From Thermodesulforhabdaceae bacterium (GTDB lineage: Bacteria > Desulfobacterota > Syntrophobacteria > Syntrophobacterales > Thermodesulforhabdaceae): DNA of 64,000 nucleotides. Under the pieces are notes generated by a model. That model made no database searches and was not told the origin of the DNA. It saw only the letters and a program-made list of their open reading frames with translations. The stretch lies in NCBI GenBank assembly GCA_037482015.1, contig JBBFKT010000001.1, positions 248,001-312,000 on the forward strand, given 5' to 3'. Within the stretch, counting starts at the first letter, position 1; every line of letters starts with the position of its first letter. The translations under genes were made by a program, and so were the position numbers. Shown one piece after another: positions 44,343 through 52,061 of this stretch.

Positions 44343-46037
44343 ATGGCAAAAGTATTTGTCAGCACATTGGGAACCGGGGATTATGTGCCATGTCATTACA
44401 TTATTAACGGCTGGAGATCCAATTTGGTTGTTTTCGTCCAGGAAGCTCTTTTCGATTATCTATGTCCTACCTGGGGTGAAAAAGATCGGGTAATAGTGTT
44501 TTGCACAGAAGAAGCTGAAAAGAAGAACTGGTGCGATCATGATAATTTTGAAGGATTACAAACCAGGCTGAAAAGTCGTAACTATCCACCTGAAATTTGC
44601 ATGATTTCCGTCCCTAGCGGAAAAAGCGAAAACGAAATAATGGCTATATTTCTTAAGGTAATGGAGAATTTAAAGCCTGGTGATGAAGTTTTCATGGATA
44701 TAACTCACTCCTTTCGCTCAATACCGCTTCTTCTTACTGTTGCAATTAATTACGGTAAAGTGGTTAAGGGAATTTCAGTAGGAGGTATATTTTACGGAGC
44801 TCTGGAAGCTCTTGGAACAATTCCAGAAGTTAAAAAAATGCCTGAAGACGAAAGAGATGTTCCGGTGTTTGATCTTACCGCCTATGATTCAATTATTGAA
44901 TGGGCCCGAGCAGTAGAAGTTTTCAAAAAAGCCGGATATGTGGATGACTTGGGAGCACTTATAAACAAGAATCTTGGATCTTTGTTCAAGGACGAAAGCA
45001 AAAAAATCGACAAGAATTTACTAAAGATGTTTTCTACTTTGAAAAGCCGCCTTGAAAGCTTGGTGCAAAGCCTCGCAACCGCAAGAGGCGCGGAGATTTA
45101 TTCTTATGATTTTACTTCGTTTTCGGACATTATAAACAAGATTGAAGATTCTGATCTTATTCCACCTATGAAACCACTTTTTGAAATACTTAAAGAAAGT
45201 TTGGCTGGTTTTGAAGAGAGCGATCCCATGAAAAGGACTTTTAATGCGGCAGAGTGGTGTCTGGATCACATGATGATACCCCAGGCTTATATTTTCCTTA
45301 GAGAAGCCGTAATCACCGGGTTGTGCGATTGTTCAGGACTTGATTATTTAGATGAGAAAAACCGTGAAGGTTTCTGGAGTTCTCTTCTGCATGCATTATC
45401 TAAGAATGAATTGGACGAAATTAAGGAACGCGGAGCATTAGCGGTTCAAGTTGTAAATAGGGGCGGTGAACCTTTGCGTAAGTTAGTGAAGACTTTTGAG
45501 AAACTCAGAGCCTATAGAAATGATTATCTCCATGGAGGGTGGAGAGATAAACCAATAAAATCTCAGAGACTTATACGCAATATAAGAGAGTATCTGTCAG
45601 AACTTCGCGGTAACTGGGCGGAATACCAGGGTTACAGGGAAGGCTGCAAAAAGAAAGCATTTGTTGTCTTGTCTCATGAACTAACAGATGAGCAAAAAAA
45701 GGAACTTTTTTCTATCTGGTCGGTCAGAGAAATTGTAATTATGCCTTCCGAGGTCAGGGAAGCATGGGAAAAGATTTCACCCTCTGTAGATTCATTGGAA
45801 AAGGAATTGAAACCGGTTATTGATTGGTTGGAAACTTGTTCATCTCCGGGAGATGTGGTGGTAGTGCAAGGAGAATACGGCGCAACTGTAAGAGTGGCAA
45901 TGCGATCTCGGGAGATTGGACTTATCCCCATTTATGCAACGACCGAAAGAGTGTTGGAAGAGAATAAACTTCCCGATGGTAGTATTAAGGTCGAAAGAAT
46001 TTTCAGGCATGTTAAGTTCAGGAAATACTTTGACTAA
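44343..46037 (+). CDS. CARF-HEPN effector (TM1812/Csx1 type) fused to Csx20-like ring nuclease domain
   Basis: 564 residues in three parts. Residues 1-~170 are a CARF domain of the TM1812 group: VFVSTLGTGDYVPC at the start and the signature MDITHSFRSIPL. Residues ~190-430 are helical and end in a HEPN RNase motif RNDYLH (R392, H397). Residues ~436-564 resemble the separate Csx20 family: FVVLSHELTDEQKKEL, LKPVIDWL, GDVVVVQGEYGATV, GLIPIYATTER and FRHVKFRKY. Csx20 is proposed to degrade cyclic oligoadenylates. If right, the chain is an RNase activated by the second messenger plus its own off-switch. Last gene of the csm operon. Confidence 0.85.
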   Translation: MAKVFVSTLGTGDYVPCHYIINGWRSNLVVFVQEALFDYLCPTWGEKDRVIVFCTEEAEKKNWCDHDNFEGLQTRLKSRNYPPEICMISVPSGKSENEIMAIFLKVMENLKPGDEVFMDITHSFRSIPLLLTVAINYGKVVKGISVGGIFYGALEALGTIPEVKKMPEDERDVPVFDLTAYDSIIEWARAVEVFKKAGYVDDLGALINKNLGSLFKDESKKIDKNLLKMFSTLKSRLESLVQSLATARGAEIYSYDFTSFSDIINKIEDSDLIPPMKPLFEILKESLAGFEESDPMKRTFNAAEWCLDHMMIPQAYIFLREAVITGLCDCSGLDYLDEKNREGFWSSLLHALSKNELDEIKERGALAVQVVNRGGEPLRKLVKTFEKLRAYRNDYLHGGWRDKPIKSQRLIRNIREYLSELRGNWAEYQGYREGCKKKAFVVLSHELTDEQKKELFSIWSVREIVIMPSEVREAWEKISPSVDSLEKELKPVIDWLETCSSPGDVVVVQGEYGATVRVAMRSREIGLIPIYATTERVLEENKLPDGSIKVERIFRHVKFRKYFD

Positions 46038-46210
46038 GGTTAAAATCACGGAGTTTTGCCTGAATTGTTAAAGTCTCTTATTATTCGCTTCTCCCTATTT
46101 TGACTGTATTTCTGCCTTTAATTCTGGGTAAGTTTGCTCCTTGCTTTTAGTATTTAGACAAGTTATTGAAAATTGTGGGTGTAACTTCTGTAAGTTCAGG
46201 GAGATTTGAA

Positions 46211-47329
46211 ATGACCATCAGTGTATCTTTCATAAAGCGTCTTGAGTCTGTTGATCCTCAACTGAGAGGCGTTCTTATCGACTTGCTTGGAGAAGTAGAA
46301 CGTCAAAGGGAGGAGTCGGCTACCAAGAAAGAATTTAACGAACTGCGAGATATTGTACAAGACCTTGCAGAGGCTCAAAAGAAAACAGAGGAGAGGTTAA
46401 ATTCTCTAGCTCAAATAGTTGAAACCCTAGCAGAGGCGCAGAAGAGGACTGAAAAACGGGTGGAGGAGTTGGCAGAAGCGCAGAAAAGAACAGAAGCAAA
46501 GCTGGAGGAGTTAGCGGATGCGCAAAGGAGGACGGATGAAAGGCTGAATTCTCTAGCTCAGAAAGTTGAGGAGCTAGCAGAGGCGCAGAAGAGAACCGAA
46601 AAACGGGTTGAAGAATTAGCGGAAGCGCAGAAGAGAACAGATGAAAGGCTGAATTCTCTAGCTCAGAAAGTTGAGGAGCTAGCAGAGGCGCAAAGGAAGA
46701 CGGATGAGAGGTTAAATTCTTTAGCTCAGAGGGTTGAAGAGCTGGCTGAGGCGCAGAAGAGAACTGAAAAACGGGTCGAGGAATTAGCGGAGGCGCAAAA
46801 GAGAACAGAAGCAAGGCTGGAGGAGTTAGCGGAAGCTCAGAAAAGAACAGAAGCAAGGTTGGAGGAACTGGCAGAGGCGCAGAGGAAAACCGAAGAAGAA
46901 ATAAGAATACTGGTAAAAAGAGTCGATATTATTGAAGAGCGTCTTGAAGGCATATCAAATTCTGTTGGCTACAGTCTTGAAAATAGAACATACGTAAAAC
47001 TGCCGCGTCTCTTAAAAGATAGATATGATGTGAGAGTTGATGGAAAACTTATTAGAAGATATGTGTCCGTTGATGATAAGCAAATTCAAGTGAATATATA
47101 CGGTCGCGGTAAAAAAGGGGAGCAGGATGTTCTGATTTTAGGTGAGTGCAAAGTTAGGCCGTCTAAGAAAGAAATAGTTAGGTTTAGGAAATATGCCGAA
47201 AAAATAGCGGAAAAACTTGGAATGAGTCCGTTTTTGATTATGGTAGCCCACGATTTTCCACCTGCTATCGAGGAGTTTTTGGAAACCCAGGGTATCCCGT
47301 ATCTTTGGTCATATGAACTTGAAGAATAG
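46211..47329 (+). CDS. Coiled-coil repeat protein with C-terminal PD-(D/E)XK-like domain
   Basis: 372 residues. Residues ~50-235 are uninterrupted 7-residue-multiple repeats based on LAEAQKRTE, predicted to be a long coiled coil. The C-terminal ~130 residues have a restriction-endonuclease-like core: [11 protein letters not shown] (Asp and E-x-K) after [10 protein letters not shown], as in DUF3782-type proteins. Function unknown; nuclease activity is inferred. ATG at 46211 with AGGGAG upstream; an earlier in-frame start at 46166 lacks support. It lies 173 bases after the CRISPR operon, same strand; a functional link is open. Confidence 0.8.
   Translation: MTISVSFIKRLESVDPQLRGVLIDLLGEVERQREESATKKEFNELRDIVQDLAEAQKKTEERLNSLAQIVETLAEAQKRTEKRVEELAEAQKRTEAKLEELADAQRRTDERLNSLAQKVEELAEAQKRTEKRVEELAEAQKRTDERLNSLAQKVEELAEAQRKTDERLNSLAQRVEELAEAQKRTEKRVEELAEAQKRTEARLEELAEAQKRTEARLEELAEAQRKTEEEIRILVKRVDIIEERLEGISNSVGYSLENRTYVKLPRLLKDRYDVRVDGKLIRRYVSVDDKQIQVNIYGRGKKGEQDVLILGECKVRPSKKEIVRFRKYAEKIAEKLGMSPFLIMVAHDFPPAIEEFLETQGIPYLWSYELEE
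46364..46909 (+). repeat. In-frame 42/63-bp coding repeats (11 units)
   Basis: Eleven tandem units within the coiled-coil gene: seven of 14 residues ([14 protein letters not shown] type) and four of 21 residues ([21 protein letters not shown] type, shown here only by type). The DNA copies are nearly identical, pointing to recent expansion by recombination or slippage. All units keep heptad phase. This is not a CRISPR array: there are no spacers and it is translated throughout. Confidence 0.9.
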
Positions 47330-47369
47330 TCGTAATTTTACTTATTCCAATTCTGCTACGAGGATCTGA

Positions 47370-48002
47370 ATGAAAGAAGAAATTGTTTCGATTTCTGTGA
47401 TCACAAAGGGAGAAATCCTAAGGCTTGAAGGAAGGCTTGCTCCTGGTGGTGCTAGCGGTGTGGTTATATGCCATCCACATCCACTTTACGGCGGTGATAT
47501 GGATAATGGAGTTGTGATGGCTTTACAAAAGGCTTTTTCCGGTGAAGGTTTTACGACTCTGAGATTTAACTTCCGTGGAGCGGGGGATAGCGAAGGGAAC
47601 TACGATGATGGGCAAGGTGAAGTGGACGACTTGATAGCTGCATGTGATTTTATAAAAAGTCGCGGAGTTGAACATCTCTACGGGGCAGGGTATTCTTTTG
47701 GAAGTTGGATCTTACTGAGATCCCTGCAAAAATTGCTTTTCAAAGGACTTGTTCTGGTTGCTCCCCCATTGAATATGCTGGATTTTGAAGGATTGAATAT
47801 TCCAACTTCTACGCCAGGCCTTATTTTAGTAGGATCCAGAGATGAATTTTGCCATAAAAACCGCCTCGAGGCATGGCTTAAAGAAAATCAATCTGCTTCA
47901 GTTACAATTATTGAAGGTGAAAATCACTTTTTCTGGAAGAGCCTTCCACAGGTATTCGAACGAGTGAAAGAAGAAGCCCGTAAATGGCTAGGAAAGATCT
48001 GA
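47370..48002 (+). CDS. Alpha/beta hydrolase (dienelactone hydrolase-like)
   Basis: 210 residues. Catalytic triad candidates: Ser in GAGYSFGSWIL, Asp in VGSRDEFC, His in EGENHFFW. The oxyanion strand CHPHPLYGGDMDN and RFNFRGAGDSEG are typical of the small alpha/beta hydrolase group often annotated as dienelactone hydrolase-like. Substrate unknown. GAGGATC precedes the ATG at 47370. It is followed 36 bases later by the sirtuin gene. Confidence 0.88.
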   Translation: MKEEIVSISVITKGEILRLEGRLAPGGASGVVICHPHPLYGGDMDNGVVMALQKAFSGEGFTTLRFNFRGAGDSEGNYDDGQGEVDDLIAACDFIKSRGVEHLYGAGYSFGSWILLRSLQKLLFKGLVLVAPPLNMLDFEGLNIPTSTPGLILVGSRDEFCHKNRLEAWLKENQSASVTIIEGENHFFWKSLPQVFERVKEEARKWLGKI

Positions 48003-48038
48003 ATATTCTTAACACAGATAAGAAGATGTTGATACATT

Positions 48039-48776
48039 ATGAAAAGCGCTGATATTGCTAAAGCCGCAGATTATATTCGTAAAGCCCGTTACCTTACGGC
48101 TCTTACTGGTGCTGGTGTATCTGCTGAAAGTGGCATTCCCACTTTTCGTGGAAAAGATGGTTTATGGAACCGCTACCGCCCCGAAGAGCTTGCCACCCCT
48201 GAAGCTTTTGCCCGCGACCCTGAAACGGTCTGGAAATGGTATGCCTGGAGGATGGAAAAAGTCTGGGCAGCAAATCCGAATCCCGCACACTATGCTTTAA
48301 GAAAGCTTGAAGAAATGGGACTTCTTAAGACACTTATTACACAGAATGTTGATGATCTCCACGAAAGAGCCGGCAGTAAGAATGTAATTCACATTCACGG
48401 AGCTCTAAGGATAGTTCGGTGCGTTAGCTGTGGAAACTCAATTGATCTTAGCACACCTCCCACTGTGCCTCCTATTCCGCTCTGTAGTTGTGGAGGGTTA
48501 TTGAGACCTGGGGTGGTCTGGTTTGGCGAGCCAATTCCAGAAGATGTTCTGCATCGCTCTTTTGACGAAGCAAACCTTAGCGACGTGATGATAGTAGCTG
48601 GCACATCGGCACTCGTTTATCCTGCTGCAGGACTTCCTCTGGTGATCAAAAGTAGAGGAGGAGTTATTGTAGAAGTTAACCCGGATAAAACTCCATTGAC
48701 CGAACATGCGGATGTATCAATTAGAGAAAAAGCTGGTGATGCATTGTCTAGCATCATCGAAGTTTTGTTGTCCTAA
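48039..48776 (+). CDS. cobB: NAD-dependent protein deacylase (sirtuin, CobB type)
   Basis: 245 residues. NAD-binding GAGVSAESGIPTFRG, catalytic His in HIHGALR, TQNVDDLHERAG, and a zinc site made by CVSCG and CSCGG. YAWR supplies the Tyr and Arg found in desuccinylating class III sirtuins (SIRT5/CobB), so removal of succinyl or other acidic acyl groups from lysines is likely in addition to acetyl. Complete length. Confidence 0.94.
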   Translation: MKSADIAKAADYIRKARYLTALTGAGVSAESGIPTFRGKDGLWNRYRPEELATPEAFARDPETVWKWYAWRMEKVWAANPNPAHYALRKLEEMGLLKTLITQNVDDLHERAGSKNVIHIHGALRIVRCVSCGNSIDLSTPPTVPPIPLCSCGGLLRPGVVWFGEPIPEDVLHRSFDEANLSDVMIVAGTSALVYPAAGLPLVIKSRGGVIVEVNPDKTPLTEHADVSIREKAGDALSSIIEVLLS

Positions 48777-48800
48777 AATAATGTAGGAATGCCTTTTATA

Positions 48801-49295
48801 TTACACCCACTCGACGTTTATAACTCGGTAAGATTTTAATCCCGACGGGGCTTCGAAAATTACTTCATCACCTGCTTCATGCCCAAGAAGAGCGCTTCCC
48901 AGAGGGGACGCCACTGAAAGATGTCCGTTGTGAATATCTGATTCATAAGGTCCTACCAGGACATATTTAACATATTCCCCGTTTTCAATATTTTGTAGAG
49001 TTACAGTTGCTCCAACAGATATTTTTCTTGAATAGGACTTACATCCAACCAGGATTTCACTTTGGGCAATCTTTCGTTCGATTTCATCAATGGTGGCATA
49101 AAGTCTTGCCAGCCTTGCCTTAGCTTCGAGATATTCAAAATTGTCTCTTCGGTGACTCCAAACCCTCGCATTCTGAACCTCTTCCAGAATTTTTGGACGC
49201 ACTACATGATAAAGGTAAGAAAGCTTATCTAGAAGCCTTATATGTTCTTGTCTCGAAATAACCGATGGATAATCGTCATCCGCCTTGTTGCTCAT
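48801..49295 (-). CDS. Divergent GreA/GreB family transcription factor
   Basis: 164 residues. An N-terminal coiled-coil hairpin (about 15-85) and a C-terminal FKBP-like domain (VGATVTLQNIENGE, SPLGSALLGHEAGDEV) match GreA/GreB. At the coiled-coil tip, where GreA has the catalytic DLSENAEY, this protein has HRRDNFEY: the metal-binding Asp is His (H48) and Glu is Asp. It probably cannot stimulate RNA cleavage and may modulate RNA polymerase otherwise. ATG at 49295 with AGGA upstream; it overlaps the NUDIX gene end. Confidence 0.85.
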   Translation of the reverse strand: MSNKADDDYPSVISRQEHIRLLDKLSYLYHVVRPKILEEVQNARVWSHRRDNFEYLEAKARLARLYATIDEIERKIAQSEILVGCKSYSRKISVGATVTLQNIENGEYVKYVLVGPYESDIHNGHLSVASPLGSALLGHEAGDEVIFEAPSGLKSYRVINVEWV

Positions 49296-49815
49296 TGAAT
49301 CCATCCTGAGCAAATAGAATTCCTAAAATGGTTTTACCGTCTCTAATAGTTCCGTTTTTGACCATTTTTAGAGCGTCTTCTAAGGAAACAATCTCAACCC
49401 CTGAAATCTCATCTTCATCAAGCCTGCTTTCCTGAGCTCTGAGTTCTGTAGCTGCAAAAATGTGGATGATCTCATTAGAATAGGCAATTGCGGGGAAGTA
49501 AGATACAAGTGGCTTTATAACCTTTGCCTTATATCCTGTTTCTTCTATGAGTTCTCTCTGGATGGCTTCTTCTATGGATTCCCCGCGATCAACTTTTCCA
49601 GCTGGTATTTCGAGTGTTTCCTGTCCCACTGCATACCGCCACTGACGAACCATGATAATGTGGTTAGAATCTACAAAAGGCACGATAGCTATAGCTTCTG
49701 GATGGTCTATTTTTAGGCGCCTAGATGTTCTGCCCGTTTTCAAGATTACTTCATCAAGGTAAGCTGTAAAGTGAAATGTATTTAGAAGGCCGATAGTGTG
49801 AAGCTTTTTCTCCAT
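49276..49815 (-). CDS. NUDIX hydrolase (ADP-ribose pyrophosphatase-like)
   Basis: 179 residues. The complete Nudix box is present: G-x5-E-x7-REL-x-EE-x-G in GKVDRGESIEEAIQRELIEE followed by TG. EIPAG directly before it is typical of ADP-ribose pyrophosphatases. It hydrolyses ADP-ribose or related nucleoside diphosphate derivatives. ATG at 49815 with AAGGAG upstream; the longer frame from 49932 is not supported. Its 3' end overlaps the GreA-like gene by 20 bases. ADP-ribose is also related to the sirtuin reaction product nearby. Confidence 0.9.
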   Translation of the reverse strand: MEKKLHTIGLLNTFHFTAYLDEVILKTGRTSRRLKIDHPEAIAIVPFVDSNHIIMVRQWRYAVGQETLEIPAGKVDRGESIEEAIQRELIEETGYKAKVIKPLVSYFPAIAYSNEIIHIFAATELRAQESRLDEDEISGVEIVSLEDALKMVKNGTIRDGKTILGILFAQDGFNEQQGG

Positions 49816-50053
49816 TCTTAGATTCTCCTTATTTCCGATTCTCCATGGATCCGCTTTTCTTCTACCATTTTCGCTTTTATTGTAAACAGCCATTTGGATT
49901 TTCTGGTAGTAGGTTCTCGACATTTCAGTCAAATTTTATCTAAGCTCCTATGAAAACTTCCTTTTTATTTGACACCTATTCGCTATGCCGTCACTATTAA
50001 GCACGACTACCGTGGTTTGGGTGTGGAAGAATTTACTGCAAAGGGGGAAGGGT

Positions 50054-51619
50054 ATGACACGAAAAGTTTCATTTTTTGATACAACACTTCGAGACGGCCT
50101 AAAAATTCAGGGAGTATATCTTACAGTCGATGAGAAAATCCAAATTGCCAAACAACTGGCTAGTGTTGGTATCACGGTGCTAGAAGTCGGGTTTCCTGCT
50201 GCCTCAGAAGATCAATATAAAACTTCTTGCGCCGTTGTTGAGGCTGTGAATGAATCTGTTATTTTTTGTGTGCTGGCAAGAGCTACTAATCTAGAAGATT
50301 TTGCCGTGGCAAAGGATGTTCTCTCACGAGCTTCCAAAGGGCGAGTTCATACATTTGTGCCTATATCGCCCATGTATCGAGAGCATTTTTTGAAAAAATC
50401 TTTTGATGAAGCGGTGCGGATCGCTCAAGAAGCGGTAAAAAGAGCTAAAGACGTAGCTTCCGAAATAGAGGTTTCCCTAGTAGATGCCTATAGAGCAAAT
50501 CTTGATGAAGTTCTTACCATGACTGATAAAATTATTGCCGCTGGAGCAAATATAGTTAACTATGCGGATACTGTGGGTTGTGCTACTCCCTGGAAGGTGG
50601 AAAACTTTTTTGGTGAGGTAAAAAAGCGTTTTGGAAATGATGTTCGTTTCAGCATTCACTGTCATAACGATCTTGGATTGGCTACAGCTAATTCCTTTGC
50701 TGCACTGAAAGTTGGAGCTGAACAGGCTCACTGCACCGTAAACGGTCTAGGTGAACGAGCTGGCAATACTCCCCTTGAAGAACTTGCTGCTCTCGTTGCT
50801 CTTTACGGTTCAGAATATGGCTTGGCTAGTTCTATAGTCCTGAATCGCCTTTATCCGCTTAGCAAGATGGTTGAACGTTATACTGGACTTTCCATAAGTC
50901 TCTTAAAACCTCTTGTAGGTGCTAATGCTTTCCAATGTGATGTATCAACTCCTCAACTTGGTGATATTACGGAAAAGCCTCCATTTGCTGTTATTACCCC
51001 AGACCAAATCGGTTTGCCTTGTGCAGAAGAACGGCCTCTCGATCAAGAAACCGATTTCGAACAATTCAAAAAGCATCTTATTACTCTGGGATATTCTCTT
51101 AGCGATGAAAACTACCAGAAAGCCTATTCTCTCTTTAAAGAAGTATCTAGAAAAAAAGAGCACGTCTTTAACGAAGACCTTTCCCTTATCGTTCACCAGA
51201 CGCTTTCTCAGGTCCCTCAGCGTTACAAAATGCTCTACCTTAACGTTTCAGCCGGTTCAATTCCTGTGCCTCATGCGACTGTTCAACTCGATATTGATGG
51301 ACAGATACTCCAGGATGCCGGCTTTGGTCATGGTCCTGTAGATGCTGCGTTCAAAACTATTTTCAGGATGGTAAAACGTTTTCCGAAGCTTTTACGCTAC
51401 GAGGTCAATGCAGCTACCATGGGAACCGATGCTCAGGGACAGGTTTTGCTGAGACTTCAGGAAGATGATACTATTGTGGATGGACGAGCCGTCCATTCTG
51501 ACATAGTTATGGCTAGTGCTCTAGCTCTAATAGACGCTCTTAATAAGCTGGAATTCTACCGTGGAAAACGAGAAATTTCTGAAATGAGCGAAGACGAAAG
51601 TTGGACTGTAAAGCTTTAG
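50054..51619 (+). CDS. LeuA-like (2-isopropylmalate synthase family) acyltransferase, atypical
   Basis: 521 residues of the DRE-TIM metallolyase family. The N-terminal TIM barrel has FDTTLRDG, VSLVDAYR, the metal-binding HCHNDLGLATAN and NGLGERAGNTPLEE. A LeuA-type regulatory domain with HATVQLDIDGQILQDAGFGHGPVDAAF follows. The linker normally reading NAFAHEAGIHQDG here reads NAFQCDVSTPQLG: both catalytic-region His are absent (C295, P300). Isopropylmalate, citramalate or homocitrate synthesis are possible, but activity is uncertain. ATG at 50054 with AAGGGGGAAGGG upstream. Confidence 0.85.
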   Translation: MTRKVSFFDTTLRDGLKIQGVYLTVDEKIQIAKQLASVGITVLEVGFPAASEDQYKTSCAVVEAVNESVIFCVLARATNLEDFAVAKDVLSRASKGRVHTFVPISPMYREHFLKKSFDEAVRIAQEAVKRAKDVASEIEVSLVDAYRANLDEVLTMTDKIIAAGANIVNYADTVGCATPWKVENFFGEVKKRFGNDVRFSIHCHNDLGLATANSFAALKVGAEQAHCTVNGLGERAGNTPLEELAALVALYGSEYGLASSIVLNRLYPLSKMVERYTGLSISLLKPLVGANAFQCDVSTPQLGDITEKPPFAVITPDQIGLPCAEERPLDQETDFEQFKKHLITLGYSLSDENYQKAYSLFKEVSRKKEHVFNEDLSLIVHQTLSQVPQRYKMLYLNVSAGSIPVPHATVQLDIDGQILQDAGFGHGPVDAAFKTIFRMVKRFPKLLRYEVNAATMGTDAQGQVLLRLQEDDTIVDGRAVHSDIVMASALALIDALNKLEFYRGKREISEMSEDESWTVKL

Positions 51620-52061
51620 ATAATAATATTTGAAGATTTATCTGTGAGAATGGAATGTTCAAAAATCATCTTTCTTTCAACTACGGATACTCTCTTTACC
51701 TACTGAGGGTGTTCTAAAAAACTCCGTAATAGAATTGTAGGGGCGACGCATGCGTCGCCCCTACAGTTATGTGGTGGGTCATATATTGAGGTCATTTTTT
51801 AGCTACCTGAGTCTGGGAATGTCTTCCAAGCTGAGTTTCGTCCCTGCCTTTTCTATGTTTCGCTATCCCATAAGGGAAGTTTTAGAACATCCTCTTTGCC
51901 TCTTTGTCTTATTATGGGAATAACCGTAAGGTATAGTTTAAGTCGGGCGCAGAATTGTGTGCGCCCCTGTAATTTTTGTGAACAATTCTATTGAAACACA
52001 TTGAAATGTGTTCACCATCATTCATGAGAATGGATTTTGTAAGACGACCGGCCGGTTGTTC
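51620..52061. other. Intergenic region with a repeat element
   Basis: 440 bases with no gene between the rightward LeuA-like gene and the leftward methyltransferase gene (convergent). It holds the inverted-repeat element described at 51728-52012 and otherwise AT-rich sequence; terminators for both genes presumably lie here. Confidence 0.6.
51728..52012. repeat. Composite inverted-repeat element with a perfect 30-bp palindrome
   Basis: AATAGAATTGT (51728-51738) is repeated inverted as ACAATTCTATT (51982-51992). Inside the left end is a perfect palindrome at 51736-51765 with arm TGTAGGGGCGACGCA; inside the right end a related GCGCCCCTGTAA. AACACATT/AATGTGTT forms another hairpin at 51995-52012. 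Resembles a MITE-like or dispersed repeat; no transposase. Confidence 0.6.

Noticed and set aside
46335-46856. 173-codon leftward open frame rich in Leu, Ser and Pro
   Set aside because: It is the antisense shadow of the coiled-coil repeats; the repeat suppresses stops on the opposite strand. No ribosome site or known domain.
46364-46909. Regular DNA repeats suggesting a CRISPR array
   Set aside because: The units are in frame, 42/63 bp, adjoin without spacers and encode a heptad coiled coil.
50919-51341. 140-codon rightward frame inside the LeuA-like gene
   Set aside because: Same-strand out-of-frame shadow; low-complexity and without a start site.
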